Part shown: positions 1 to 11,249 of the stretch, piece by piece
How the letters are laid out: the number at the start of each line of letters is the position of its first letter
How positions within the stretch are numbered: the first letter of the stretch is position 1
Assembly: GCA_037043015.1 (NCBI GenBank)
Contig: CM073328.1
Location: 731,409 to 795,408 of the forward strand
DNA from: Bryum argenteum
Taxonomy: Eukaryota > Streptophyta > Bryopsida > Bryales > Bryaceae
Length of the DNA: 64,000 nucleotides
Direction: 5' to 3'
Notes under the pieces: model-generated
Told to the model about the DNA's origin: nothing
What the model saw: the letters and a program-made list of their open reading frames with translations, nothing else
Databases searched by the model: none
Made by a program: the position numbers and the translations under genes

Positions 1-318
1 ATCACACAAACCTCACAACCTAAAAATTCATATCAAAGCTCTAACTTCTTATCAAAAGATTCATGAACGAAGTGACAAACATGAACTGTTGTTGCCTGAG
101 ACTCGTTGAGTAGAATAGTCAGTTGTTGACATGTTTTTGTATTGTCTCCGTAGGCGGTCGGCCTAAGCTGCTTGCCGAGAATATTGTGTCCACCTATATA
201 TATAAACCTAGCTTGGGCCTTTCTCTTGGCACTCGCAACATTTTCCTTGCACATTGTTAGAGGGCTTGATGTCCACCGTAGTTGCATATAGCGAGAGAGA
301 GAGATTTGCTTTTTAGCC

Positions 319-1123
319 ATGTCGTCACGGCTATATTTCCATGTGGAGTTGAAGGAGGGTGAGACGACGATTGTGTCGTGGAAGAAGTTGGTGCGTGATG
401 ATGAAATTGCAAAAGGATTGTATCACGCTATGGAGCAAATGCCTTGCAAACCCCTCTTCAAGAGCACTCTTGTGCCTCAACCAATAGTGAGGAAGATGCA
501 CAACAAGTTAAGGTCAACTGCTTTAGCTCAGTTCTAGAAAAGATCGAACGTATGTACTACGGTGTAGATAGCAATGATAGCGATAATGAGGGTGAAGGTG
601 GAAGGTTGGGTGGAGATCAATACGATAGTGATGATTCATTCATTGATGACGAGGGGTTAGATGAGTATTTCGGAGCCAGCAATAGAAAGAACAAACATTA
701 TGGGTTTTTCATCAATAAAGGCCATTTGAGATTGAAATTGAAATTGGACAACCCACGAAGCGGAAGTTGGAGGCATTATCTAAGGTATCAAAAGAGGCAA
801 AAGTTATGGATGAGGCAACCACCAACCTTGATGGATGCAACCCATCTCAAGAAGGAGACGAGGCCAATCGGTCTTTAGTAGCAAGGATTTTGAGCAAGGG
901 AAAAAAATGCACCATGCCAAAGGCGTCTAAAGCGCCTAAGGCACCGAAGATCCCTAAGGTCCGCAAAGAGCCAAAGGTGCCGAAGGCGCCAAAGAAACTG
1001 ATAGTGGGAGGAGTAACAGATAAGCCCAAGGAATGTGCGGACATATCGCCATGTCTCAACAAAAACCTCCATGCATACTACTTGACAATCTCTCTCAAAA
1101 CTCCAATCATTGCGTTGCCCTAA
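319..1123 (+). pseudogene. Ubinuclein (HIRA-complex subunit)-like pseudogene, N-terminal part
   Basis: Ubinucleins are subunits of the HIRA complex, which deposits histone H3.3. The first frame opens with an ETTIVSWKKL stretch typical of plant ubinuclein N-termini. A second frame (about 500-720) carries a Ser/Asp/Glu-rich stretch and then YDSDDSFIDDEGLDEYF followed by HYGFFINKG, which matches the Hpc2-related (HRD) core. A third frame (about 722-1120) continues with QPTKRK and a Lys/Pro-rich tail of PKAPK-like repeats. Reading through needs frame changes near 440-500 and near 720. There are no visible introns in a region where plant ubinuclein genes normally have them, which suggests a decayed retrocopy, although an ancient fragment is also possible. 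A second Lys/Pro-rich stretch lies at about 1140-1250. The C-terminal part of the protein is not present. Confidence 0.68.
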
Positions 1124-1323
1124 AATGCACAACCATGCAAATCACAAAAATAGTGCCCAAGGAGCCAAAGGGGCCAAAGAAAGTGAAAGGGGGAGGAGTA
1201 GCAGAAAAGCCCAAAGCAATGCGAACAAATCAAGCCGAAGGAGCGTGAGCAAATCGAGCACCACAAGGAATGAAGTGGTTCCAAGCACCTTAAAGCGGCC
1301 AATGTTTTCATTAGTGTGAAGAA

Positions 1324-2477
1324 TAAGAGAGGAGCGCGATAATCATTCATGGATTGGAGAAGGCTGTCAATGCTAGCTATTTTTGAAACAAATGCTTTAC
1401 AAGTTTCTACTTGGATCCTTTGACTTTTACATTTTTACCATCTTGCAAATCCAACTAATGAATTATGAATAAAGGACATGCATTTTTACCTCCAATTTCA
1501 GTATTGTTGTGCAATATATGCACAATACAAATTGTTTGGCAATTTCTAAACGCGATGTTGGTTTGGTGCGCACTAAGCAATTGCGAAGTGTGAGCATCTT
1601 GATGTATGGGAACTGTAAGTCTGATGTTTGAAATCTTTTAATGCATACCGAACTAGCACTAAGACTTGCTAGATGCAATTATGATGAAGGCGTTTTAGTT
1701 AGCACCTTGCAACTTAAGGCAATGTTTTGATTGCGTTTTCTACTTGACATTCAATGTGGATTAATCAGATTCTTTTTAAAATTTATTTATTATTATTATT
1801 ATTAACGAGAATAGTATTCAAAATAGTGTAGTAGTGGTAATTGAAATTCTAGTGCGAGTAGGTATGAGTAATTGGGATTAAGAAGAGATTGTTAAATATC
1901 ACAACTTGGCAGATTTGCACTTGAGTTATTATCAGATGTGCAAATCACTGTTAAAGGAAATTTGCAAATTAATAGAAAAGGCATGGCATCTTGTAAGTTT
2001 ACCATTTCTCGACAGTTACCTTTTATGTTGGATGTTTCTTAAATATGCATCACAATACTACGAGTGTTATACAATCATTAGAATTATTCAACATAGATAT
2101 CATAATCAGAAAGCATTACACTTATGAACTCTTGGTGGTATTGAGTAATCTTGGTACTACTTTTGACTTTTGAGACATTTTGAATATCATATTAGAGCTA
2201 TTTTGAACAAATGAACAATTTTTAAATTTTCCTTATTATAAATTATCCTTGGGTTAAGGATGACTTCCATCTATCTTCAAAATGTCAGTAACAAATATAG
2301 CGTTGATAAAGAAATTAATGATAATTTTAAAATCAAGCAATAATTGTAATTGTAATTGTAAATATTCTCAAATATGAGCCTTCATAAAGCTGTTCCATAA
2401 CAAACATATCAAAAATACAAGTTTGTAAGAAGCTATATAATTTGACTTGTATGCCCTCGCATCATTGGCACACCCAC
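1324..2477. other. AT-rich intergenic stretch, nothing recognised
   Basis: Only short chance reading frames and simple AT-rich sequence (including an ATT run near 1786-1802) are seen. I find no gene or element boundary here. Confidence 0.5.
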
Positions 2478-2847
2478 TTAACCCTTAAACGCCCAAGCAA
2501 GCCCGAGGGGCTTGATTCCAACGGAATCTTCCCTGTAGCTCTCACTGTACTCCACTTTTCACTTATATTTTGATGTCAAACTGGTCACCTTCTTATGATG
2601 CATTCAAAAAGTGAAATTTCAGAATTCAAATTACAATTTGTATGAATGATTTTGTGCTTTGAAAGGATTGTGGTAGGTAGGTTGAGGTTGTACATAACCT
2701 TGTAGGAGGTTGCAAGCTCATCATTGATTGGTCTATTCATGATGCCCAAGTTCAAAAAGTGTACTATTCATGATGCCCAAGTCCAAAAGATGCTGTGATC
2801 CAATTTTGGGCTGCCCATTTCAGACCCCAAGGGCGTTTAAGGGTTAA
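2478..2847. mobile_element. TTAA-flanked MITE, copy 1
   Basis: The element starts TTAA-CCCTTAAACGCCC and ends GGGCGTTTAAGGG-TTAA, so it has inverted termini and TTAA at both ends. It is about 362 bp inside the TTAA tetranucleotides. It is closely similar along its length to the element at 4988-5356, sharing for example the stretch with ATTTTGATGTCAAACT and the duplicated ATTCATGATGCCC motif. It has no coding capacity. TTAA plus a CCCT start resembles piggyBac-type ends, but TTAA could equally be part of the inverted repeat. Confidence 0.72.
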
Positions 2848-3822
2848 CCCCTAAACGTCCCTAGTGTCGAAAAACGACATTTTGGATGAAGGGCAGAAAC
2901 TTTGAAGAGCCATATCTTCCTCATCCAAACTTTGTTTTTGACGAAATCACTTGAGTTAGGTCACAAATCAAGTCTAGTTTATGTGGTGAAAATTGCAAAC
3001 TCATAAAATAAATTATGAATAAATGGCATGGATTTTAGTGAAGGCAGCTTTTGTTTTTGGGTTTTCAAGCATTCGGCATGTTTTACCATTGCAAGCCAAT
3101 TATGTGAAAAGTAAACTAGTTTTTCATGAATTTATTTTCATAGGTTTGATATTAAAATGCATCCCAACATTGAAAGTAGTTGGAAGTTTTTTGATCTAGA
3201 TAACTTTGGTATTGGCTTTGCAATGATGTTTCTATGATGAAGAAAGTGAAAAAATGGATGATTTTTGAAGAGCTAGATCTCCTTTATCCACCGTTAGATT
3301 TTGACTTTATTTTTTGGGATGGATTCCAATTATAGTCTATTTTTAGTGGTAGAAACCTTGACCCTATCGAGGATATATTGAAGAAAAGGCATGGATTTGA
3401 GTGCGAGAGGTCTAGTTTTGGACTATTTTACCTTTGTAAAAATTTTGGCAATTTTCACGACTACAAGGCTACTATTTGAGCCAAGATTTTTGTTTGATGA
3501 ATTTTTTGGTACAAGAGTGTCTTTGAGATGAAGATGAACAACTTTCTAGTTGTTGAGTTTTTGATTGCAAATTTCATGTTGGTAGTATTTCACTTCAAAG
3601 TGGAAATGATGGTATTTTGTAGCCTGTTTTGCACACTAATATGTTATGATCTCGCAATCTATAAGGTCCCATGAGTCAAGTTTTGGTCCACATGATCTAC
3701 TACAAGCCTATTAGAAGTTTCTACAATTGAGATCTGAATAGCTTACCTTTATTTTCATCTATATCACTTTTTTTGAAAATGAGTCTTTGGCTAAAAATAC
3801 CCCAAGGCCGTTTAGGAGTTAA
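2844..3822. mobile_element. Larger TTAA-flanked non-autonomous element
   Basis: It starts TTAA-CCCCTAAACG and ends CGTTTAGGAG-TTAA, about 971 bp inside the tetranucleotides, with one mismatch in the terminal 10 bp. Its left TTAA is the right TTAA of the preceding MITE. The interior holds two related stretches (about 2890-3060 and 3240-3410: GAAGAGC..ATCT.CTTCATCC-like text, then GGCATGGATTT) that look like an internal duplication. It also carries an ATGATCTCGCAAT motif shared with other elements of this family. No open reading frame is convincing. Confidence 0.6.
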
Positions 3823-4407
3823 ATACTTTGATAATGTCTCTCTTGTTTTTTTTTTTTTATAGATATAAAATGAGGTAATTTTTGTAATTTTTGATGACAT
3901 ATGGTCCATAATTACTTGGAAATTCAATATCTCAAGATACATCTGTCCAATTTGCAATTCAATCATTTCCTACATTCATACAAAAATATTAACTTCCTAT
4001 CATGACACCGATCCGATTGGCGATTCCCAAGATTATAATGTCACTTGCAAAACAAAATAAAAGCAAACTATCTGCCTTATATGATAGATGCATATTGCAC
4101 TCATACTAAACCAATTCTAATTAAATATCATATCACATATAATGAATTTTTTACAATAAAAACAAACCTCTCCAAACTTTCTCACCTCATCATAAAATGG
4201 GCATATTTCATAACTTGGACAATGAATTGTCTACTATCCTTTTCCAATCGTACTTAGTTCAATCGCGAATGTAATTAGAGGCATTTTGGAAGCGATGATT
4301 TATTGCAAGACTAAGTATCGTGAACACTTGGAACCTAATGCATACATGTGGTTGTTGCATGAAAATTCAAACTCGTGAAATATCTATGTTGATTCCATAG
4401 AAAGAAG

Positions 4408-4775
4408 GCAACGCCTCACATTTCCTTGGAGATGACATTTTGCAAAACGCCAAATAGATCCTAATCTTCCATGTAGTATACCGAGCGTTGGTGACTAAGA
4501 AAGCATCTTACATTTCCGTGAAGATGACATTTTGCAAAACGCCATATGGATCTTAATCTTACGTATAGGATACTGAGCGTTGGTGACTTAGAAAGCGCCT
4601 CACATTTCCTTGAAGATAACATCTTGCAAAACGCCAAATTGAACCGAATCTTCTGTGCACGATACTGGGCGCTGGTGACTTAGAAAGCATCTCATATTTC
4701 CTTGAAGATGACATTTTGCAAAATGCCAAACGGCTAATCTTTCGTGTAAGATACTGAGCGTTGGTGACTTAGAAA
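4408..4775. repeat. Tandem repeat, 92-bp period, four copies
   Basis: The phrase CATTTCC..GAAGATGACATTTTGCAAAACGCC recurs with starts at 4419, 4511, 4603 and 4695, an exact 92-bp spacing. Each unit closes with ATACTGAGCGTTGGTGACTTAGAAAGC or a close variant. Copies differ at scattered positions, so the array is not very recent. No reading frame continues through all units. Confidence 0.85.
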
Positions 4776-4987
4776 GCGATGTCGAGTTTAGTGTGCCCTT
4801 CCGAGTACCATAAGGTCTAAAATAAATGAGCTTCGAATTTGCATATTTATCGACCGTTTCACCCTTCGTCAACTACGGTAAAAGAAGGAAATATTTGGAA
4901 GAATAGTATACTCTACTATGTTTCAAGAAAGCTCGTTAGGTACACATTCACATATAACAATGCACTAAAAAAAACTTCACGAAGTCA

Positions 4988-5356
4988 TTAACCCTTAAAC
5001 GTCTAAGGTGACCCGATGGGTCATTTTCCAACAGAATCTTCCCTGTAGCTCTCAATGTACTCAACTTTTCACTTATATTTTGATGTCAAACTTGTCACCT
5101 TCTTCTTATGCATTCAAAAAGTGAAATTTCACAATTCAAATCACAATTTGTATGAGTGATTTTGTGCTTTGAAAGGATTGTGGTAGGTAGGTTGGGGTTG
5201 TACAATACTTGTAGGAGGTTGCAAGCTCATCATTGATTGCATCATTCATGATGCCCTAGTTCAAAAAGTGCACTATTCATGATGCCCGAGCCCAAAAGAT
5301 GCTGTGATCCAATACTGGGCTGCCCAAATCCGTATAGCCTGACGTTTAAGGGTTAA
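4988..5356. mobile_element. TTAA-flanked MITE, copy 2
   Basis: It starts TTAA-CCCTTAAACGTC and ends GACGTTTAAGGG-TTAA. The interior aligns throughout with the element at 2478-2847. The flanks also share a longer match: CACGAAGTCATT lies directly before the left end and again one base after the right TTAA. This could be a 10-12 bp target duplication of Mutator type instead of a simple TTAA duplication. Confidence 0.75.
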
Positions 5357-5522
5357 GCACGAAGTCATTGGAATTTGCACCAGATGTGGTAACGCACTGC
5401 TGCCGATGATGTAAGCAAGCACGATTGAATTTTGTGCTTGTGCTTGCACATTTACACGATCGAGGAGGAATGTGTTTTTTGAAATTTGGGATCTTCGAGC
5501 TTGCTGATTGCACTGCTAAATG

Positions 5523-5619
5523 CAGGATTTCGCACGGGTTTTGGTGTGAAATGCAGAATTGCAGTCGAGGCCCTCGGCTGTAATTCTGCATTTCACACCA
5601 AAACCCGTGCGAAATCCTG
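5523..5619. repeat. Near-perfect 48-bp inverted repeat (hairpin)
   Basis: The left arm starts CAGGATTTCGCACGGG and the right arm ends CCCGTGCGAAATCCTG. The arms pair over about 48 bases with only about two mismatches and almost no loop (centre near GAGGCCCTCGG). A transcript in either direction would fold into a long perfect stem. It could be a young microRNA-like foldback or a very small palindromic element. No TIR or target duplication is evident. Confidence 0.8.
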
Positions 5620-5890
5620 AACCTACATTACAAAATAATGCACAGTTCGGTGAAAGAAGGAAAGCGCAAACCATGAGAGACATAAACTGGTGGAAGAATT
5701 TGATCAGTCCACAAAACCCACCCACCAATGTAAGCAAAAAATAATAGTCGTGTACCAACAAAAAATAGCAAAGAGTGCATGAGTCATTGCCATCCAAGAC
5801 TTGCTAAAAAGTGCATGCAGAAGCAAAAGGCTTGGAAAGGCATGCCTGCCAAAGTGCGTTCTGTGGGGGAAGCTCTTTCACCGAGTGAGG

Positions 5891-8034
5891 CTAGTCGTCT
5901 TGTGAGTTGCCGTGGGACGTTGCCGAGGTGAAGGACAAGTAGAAGCTGCTGGACATGGAGGACGGTGGAATGAGAGCGGCGTTGAAGGCGGCCTCGCTGT
6001 AGGTAGGAGGGACGGGACGATCCGGCAGCGGCGGCATGGGGAGCTGCAGATTCTCCAGCATGCGCAGCACGGCCGTCATTGACGGCCGGTAAAATACCTG
6101 CAGCATAGTTACCATGGCCGGTTCAAAACATAGTTTAGAACATTCGTCTGTTGGATTAGTGGCCTCATAGATAATCTTATTATGGAATTTATTCTGGAAG
6201 GGATTCCAAGGTTTGACCCTTTTCAGCTGGGGGGCCTCTGACAGGCGCGGACGAATGTTTATGCATTCGACATTCGCACACTGTATCAGAACCTTCCCGG
6301 CTGCAAAGGGTTGATTCTGTGAGGTTTGTATGGGAAGTATTATAGATACTATGCAAAAAATATACGAATTATTGTGACTATGACCTGCGGATGCGCGCAC
6401 AGGAGCGCCAGGATCACGAACCGCTCCATGTCGAGCTCGGGCTCCGCGCCCAGCCGCGGGTCCACGATCGCGGCCCAGCGTCCCTCCTTCATCAGGCGCC
6501 ACGCCCAGTCGATGAGCAACTCCCCTGTCTCCGCGTCCGGCGCCATGGCTTTCCGCCCGCTGATCAGCTCCAGCAGCACAATCCCAAAGCTGTACACATC
6601 ACTACGGTCCGTGAGCTGGTTGTACATGGCGCACTCTGGCGCGACGTACCCGAAGCTGCCCGCCGCGCGCGTGGTCACGTGCGACATCCCCTCGGGCGTA
6701 AATTTCACCAAGCCGAAATCCGCCACCATAGCGTTGAAATCCTCGTCGAGCAAGATGTTGCTCGGCTTCACATCGCGGTGTAGGATTTGCACTTGCGCGC
6801 CCGCGTGCAGGTACTGCAAGCCCCTTGCTGTGTCCGTCGCGATCTTGTGCCGCTGCGGCCAAGTCAGACCCGGCGACGAGAATAGATGATCATGCAAGCT
6901 GCCATTCTTTACGTAATCCAGCACGATGATGCGCTGGTGGCCTGAAAACCCCTCCTCCACGAGCTTGGCAATGCAACACCCACGAAGCGCATTGAGATTT
7001 TTGTGCCGCACCGATGCGAGCGCTTGCACTTCGTGCAGGAAGCCCGCGTCGCCCTCCGCACTGCAGTCCTTGAAGCGCTTACAAGCCACTTCGTCGCCGT
7101 TACGGAGAATGCCTTTGTACACGTTTCCGAAGCCGCCTTGGCCGAGAATCATCTCCATGTCGAAGTTCCGGGTGGCGGCTCGAATCTCCTCGATGCTGTA
7201 CCATGTCAACCCGCCACCCAGCATGCTTTTCATCTGGTGCTCGAACTCGTCGTTCCGATTACGCTTTCGAATGCGACGGAGGGAAATGAACACGATCCAC
7301 GCACAGAATGAGCAGACGAAAATGGCCGCGGCGCCGATGACAAGGTACAGCCACCACTGCCGTTCCGACGACTTGGTCACCGACAAGAGATCCCACAGGC
7401 ATACCAATGTGGTGGCGTCCAAGGGGCCGGCGTTCAGGACCTCCGCGGCGGTGTACATGTCCGTATACTCCAGGCACAAGTTGCTGTCGCTGCCATCGCT
7501 GGAGCGCAAGCTGTTGGCCACGAGCGAGATCGCCTTGGTGCAAGCGGCGCATGCAGCGGACTTGGCGTTGCCATTGGCCAGGACGCCGTTGTTGCAAGTC
7601 TGGAGCGACGACGCCACGCCTGCAGTGGTCACGACGCTGCGAAAATCCTCCCGCGTTGCGATACCTTGGCACGACCTGTTGTTGGTCATCGACAATCCAC
7701 ACAGGCTCGTGACGTTCTCGACTCGGAAGTAGCGCTCCACGGCTGCGAGGCACGATTGCGCGTCCTCGGGCGGGGGCAGGAAGTTCCCTGTTTGCTTGAG
7801 GTACACCGAGAGCACAACGTCCACGCCATGGGTGAGGGTCAGACAGCGCTTGTCTTGCGCGCCCACCGCGCGCACTTGCTCCGCCACGAGGGGGTACTCA
7901 TCCAGCACAGTAAAATTCAGTGGACATAGCTCCGCTCGCGCTCCCGTCGTCGCCGCCGCCACCACAACTAATACCCACCATAGCCACATCGCTGATTCTC
8001 CCTCCACGAACCATCTTCCCATTCGAACCAACAA
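5891..8034 (-). CDS. SPARK-domain receptor-like protein kinase (At1g11050 type)
   Basis: Two exons, 8034-6385 and 6097-5891, join at CCGCAG/gtcata..ctgcag/GTATTT and give about 618 residues. The most likely start is the internal Met at 7989, which places a signal peptide (hydrophobic WLWWVLVVVAAA, then GARA) at the N-terminus. Counting from 8034: a Cys-rich extracellular SPARK-type domain occupies about 37-220 (CPLNF start, CxxCT near 161-166), a membrane helix about 227-252, and the kinase about 295 to the end. The kinase has G-loop GQGGFGNV (298-305), Lys in VACK (319), HRD (419-421), DFG (439-441) and CAPE-like VAPE. The second exon supplies the end of the kinase (FYRPSMTAVLRMLE) and a Ser-rich tail. 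It should be an active serine/threonine kinase at the plasma membrane; the ligand is unknown. GC content is higher than in the surroundings. Confidence 0.9.
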
Positions 8035-8044
8035 GCAAATTTAA

Positions 8045-8941
8045 ACCTCCACAATTGCCTCTCCCGCAGCCCATTCCGCCCAGCTCCACTCTTACAAATT
8101 GAAGCATACCCGGACCCCCTACCCACACTACCTATCCAATCAAAACTTATTGCAATCACTGCAGCTCCTGACAAGTGCAGGTGACAAGACCCGCAACTCC
8201 GTCGCTGAAATTAAAGCTCGAGGAACTGCAAAATGCCAACTTTCGAATAGCACGAAGCCCGTCAACAAAAGGGAAAAGAAAGGGAGAGTTTCCTTATCGA
8301 CACGGCACTTGGACTGACAAAGGGAGATTCATCATCCATCAGAGAGACTCCCCCTTGGAAGTTTAACTTGAGTTTCATGATTTGAAAAACGAGGAACATG
8401 AGTTCTACAGATTGAGGCGTGGGCAGCTTTTATGATAACTGTTGGTACGGGATAGCGCAGAATTTCTCAACCACGTGTTGGCAACATATCAATCAATGTT
8501 TAAAATATTGTTTCGTAACGAAGGCGGGCCAGCCGAGTATGATAAAAATCCAAAGACTGTGAGGCAGCTGGTTAGAAGTAGACGGCAGTTGAAGATGACT
8601 CATTTCTTTCATTTCGTTGTGAAGTGAGTTCTTTTCTATGTGAGGCCGGGCGTCAATCATCTTGCCAAAACTTATGCCTTCATATCATATATAGGTCAAA
8701 CTTGTACTCGTATTGGAATGATCAATGTGAATTAATGCAAGACTTTGATGATGTTTGCACGTAGGAGTTACTAGATGAGCTACCGCCACAAAGAGAGGTT
8801 GATTACAAGATCGAGTTGGTGGTGGGAGCGGCATCACCATCCAAGGCACCTCACAGGATGAAGTAAAGGGAGTCGGTGGAGTCGAAAAACAACTCATGGC
8901 CCTCGTAGATGAGCGTGGGGCGTCAACCATCCCGAGCCCCG
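8045..8941. other. Intergenic, upstream of the receptor kinase
   Basis: This contains the presumed promoter and 5' leader of the minus-strand kinase gene. No TATA box could be assigned with confidence, and no other gene is recognised. The short frames here are fragmentary. Confidence 0.4.
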
Positions 8942-9050
8942 CCAACCATTATTAGATGTCGCATGCTCCTAGCCATTATTAGATGCCGCATGCTCCCAAC
9001 CATTAGTAGATGCCGCATCTCCCAGCCATTATTAAATGCCACATGCTCCC
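8942..9050. repeat. Short tandem repeat, about 29-30 bp, four copies
   Basis: The unit AACCATTATTAGATGYCGCATGCTCC recurs four times with small changes (AGTAGATG, ATTAAATGCCACATG). It is a non-coding minisatellite. Confidence 0.75.
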
Positions 9051-9417
9051 GATTGTACGCGGTTGGACCGTCGCTCAAGCGACCGGACTCATGCTCCGAC
9101 CAGGGGGCTGTTACTCGTATTATCCAACCTCGTCAACTCTAATCTCACCTCGCTAAACTGCAGCCCTTACATTGTAATTGTAGCCTTGAAGGTTAATCCT
9201 TTCAGTTTCTTCAATGCCTATAATTAGCGTAAGGTCAAATGTTATCAACTTAGACTTGAGTGATTCTCTCAAACTTGAGTAAAAGTTGAGATAGTTTATA
9301 ATCATGGCATAAAAAACTAATGTACTTCTACATCAATTCATATGTCATAAAAATCATTGTAATTTTCCAAAGTGTATTCCATTACCACTTTATTTAAACA
9401 TTACTTTTGGAGTTACT

Positions 9418-10309
9418 TTAACCCCTAACTCTCCTTGCAGCCCAAAATGGGTTTTTGCAATTCCGGGCAGCCTAGATGAAGGGGATAAAAGTAATATTTT
9501 TGCCTAAGAATTTTATCGGGTCCTCCTTATACTGCAAAGTGTATGTGGTAAAATTTGCAAAGTCAAATTCCAATTTTTGAGTCTTCTAGGACGTTCCTTG
9601 GGTTGCGAGCCGAGATGGGGCAGCTCAAAAAAGTAACGTTTTTGAATTTTTTTTTTGGAAACATGATCATTACTTAATCACTACTCAAATTTCAGAGTGA
9701 CTCAAGTCAAAAAGTTTACCAATTTTACGAGGGCAGCCTCCAAAAATTTTCAAACCAATCTTCGCAATACCCAAAAAAACTTGGGAGACAAACTTTGGAT
9801 GTTATGATCTCTCAAATGGTAAACATCCAACGGTCAATTTTTTGAAGAGTAATCAAGCATATTCTTAGGTACAAGATCTTACGGTTGGAAGTTTTAAAAA
9901 AAGAAAAGAAATCGGTTTACACCCCCACGAGTGCTAAGAGGTAGAGAATTTCAGTTTTGAGGTTTCAAGCTCCCAAAATGTTTTTGGAGGCTGCCCTTGT
10001 AAAATTGGTAAACTTTTTGACTTGAGTCACTCTGAAATTTGAGTAGTGATTAAGTAATGATCATGTTTCCAAAAAAAAAATTCAAAAACGTTACTTTTTT
10101 GAGCTGCCCCATCTCGGCTCGCAACCCAAGGATCGTCCTAGAAGACTCAAAAATTGGAATTTGACTTTGCAAATTTTACCACATACACTTTGCAGTATAA
10201 GGAGGACCCGATAAAATTCTCAGGCAAAAATATTAATTTTAACCCCTTCATCTAGGCTGCCCGGAATTGCAAAAACCCATTTCGGGCTTCAAGGAGAGTT
10301 AGGGGTTAA
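9418..10309. mobile_element. Foldback element with long inverted arms, TTAA ends
   Basis: It starts TTAA-CCCCTAACTCTCCTTG and ends CAAGGAGAGTTAGGGG-TTAA (one base differs just inside). The left arm (about 9418-9750) and right arm (about 9965-10309) are near-identical inverted copies of about 340 bp, separated by about 215 bp of unique spacer. There is no coding capacity. The spacer and part of the arm are related to diverged fragments at 24.05-24.30 and 24.72-24.95 kb. The termini place it in the same family as the shorter TTAA-flanked elements of this window. Confidence 0.85.
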
Positions 10310-11240
10310 CATTGACTTGAAGTTACTTTGAACCTAATTTGTTAGCGACAAAACAAAATTGAATTGAAAACAATCAATATATAGATTAAAGGCATATAAC
10401 CAAACAACATGTAAGAATTGGATTCGTAATTCATACTTTTACATCTTTTATGTATAAAACTTAGATGTGATAAAAATGTAAGTTCCCTAACACTTTTATA
10501 ACTATTCTCTGAAACAAATATATTGGCTTTATTCCGTGGATTAGATAAAAATGGCTAAATTCCTTAATAAAAAAATTATTTATTTTCTAATGAAATATTG
10601 AAACTAAATTTTGAATCCAATAGAAATTATACTTTTTCATTATTAGTATTTAAGATTTAACATAATTGGCTGAAATCAATTGATATATGGTAAATTAGAA
10701 AAGATCACTAATCATTTAAGATACTATTGATTTTCCAAAGTAGTACGTTTCCTAACACAAAGTTACTACTTGAAAACTACCTATATATGAGTAAAAATGC
10801 TCAACATGAGTAATTTTACTTGTCTTAAACTTTTAATTTCAATTTTTAAATGAATCTGACATTAATTAATTGAAAGGGTGAGATTGATAATTATAAACTT
10901 GAAATAAAGAAACTAAGTGACTATTGAATTATGTTCCATGGGGTTTTGAAATTAGACAATGAATAGGAAGAATGGAAAAATTGTTACTTGATTGACACAA
11001 AATTGAAATCAAAACAAAAATTATATTAAAATTAGTTGTTATTTAGTGAAAAGGGAATCTATTATGGTGGAGGTAGAAGAAGAGAGGGAAAGTAAAAGGA
11101 TGATGGGGAATAAATTGAGGAAAAAGTATAAGAAGGTGGGGTCATAAAGGTGGGGTAAGTTGTAGTTAAGGGGTGGTGACAAATGGTGAGGCGCTTTTCA
11201 TTTTTTTTAGTGTTTTGGGCAGGATATGGCAGCCTGCGGC
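10310..11240. other. AT-rich intergenic stretch
   Basis: Very AT-rich, ending in a purine-rich run (about 11060-11160). No gene, element end or RNA gene is recognised. Confidence 0.5.
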
Positions 11241-11249
11241 TTGACTTGG

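Noticed and set aside
5346..5797. Overlapping minus-strand frames around the hairpin
   Set aside because: They read through the MITE end and the palindrome; no conserved domain and no splice context.
6326..7929. Several long plus-strand and alternative minus-strand frames over the receptor kinase
   Set aside because: They are shadows of the GC-rich kinase exons in other frames, without any domain of their own.
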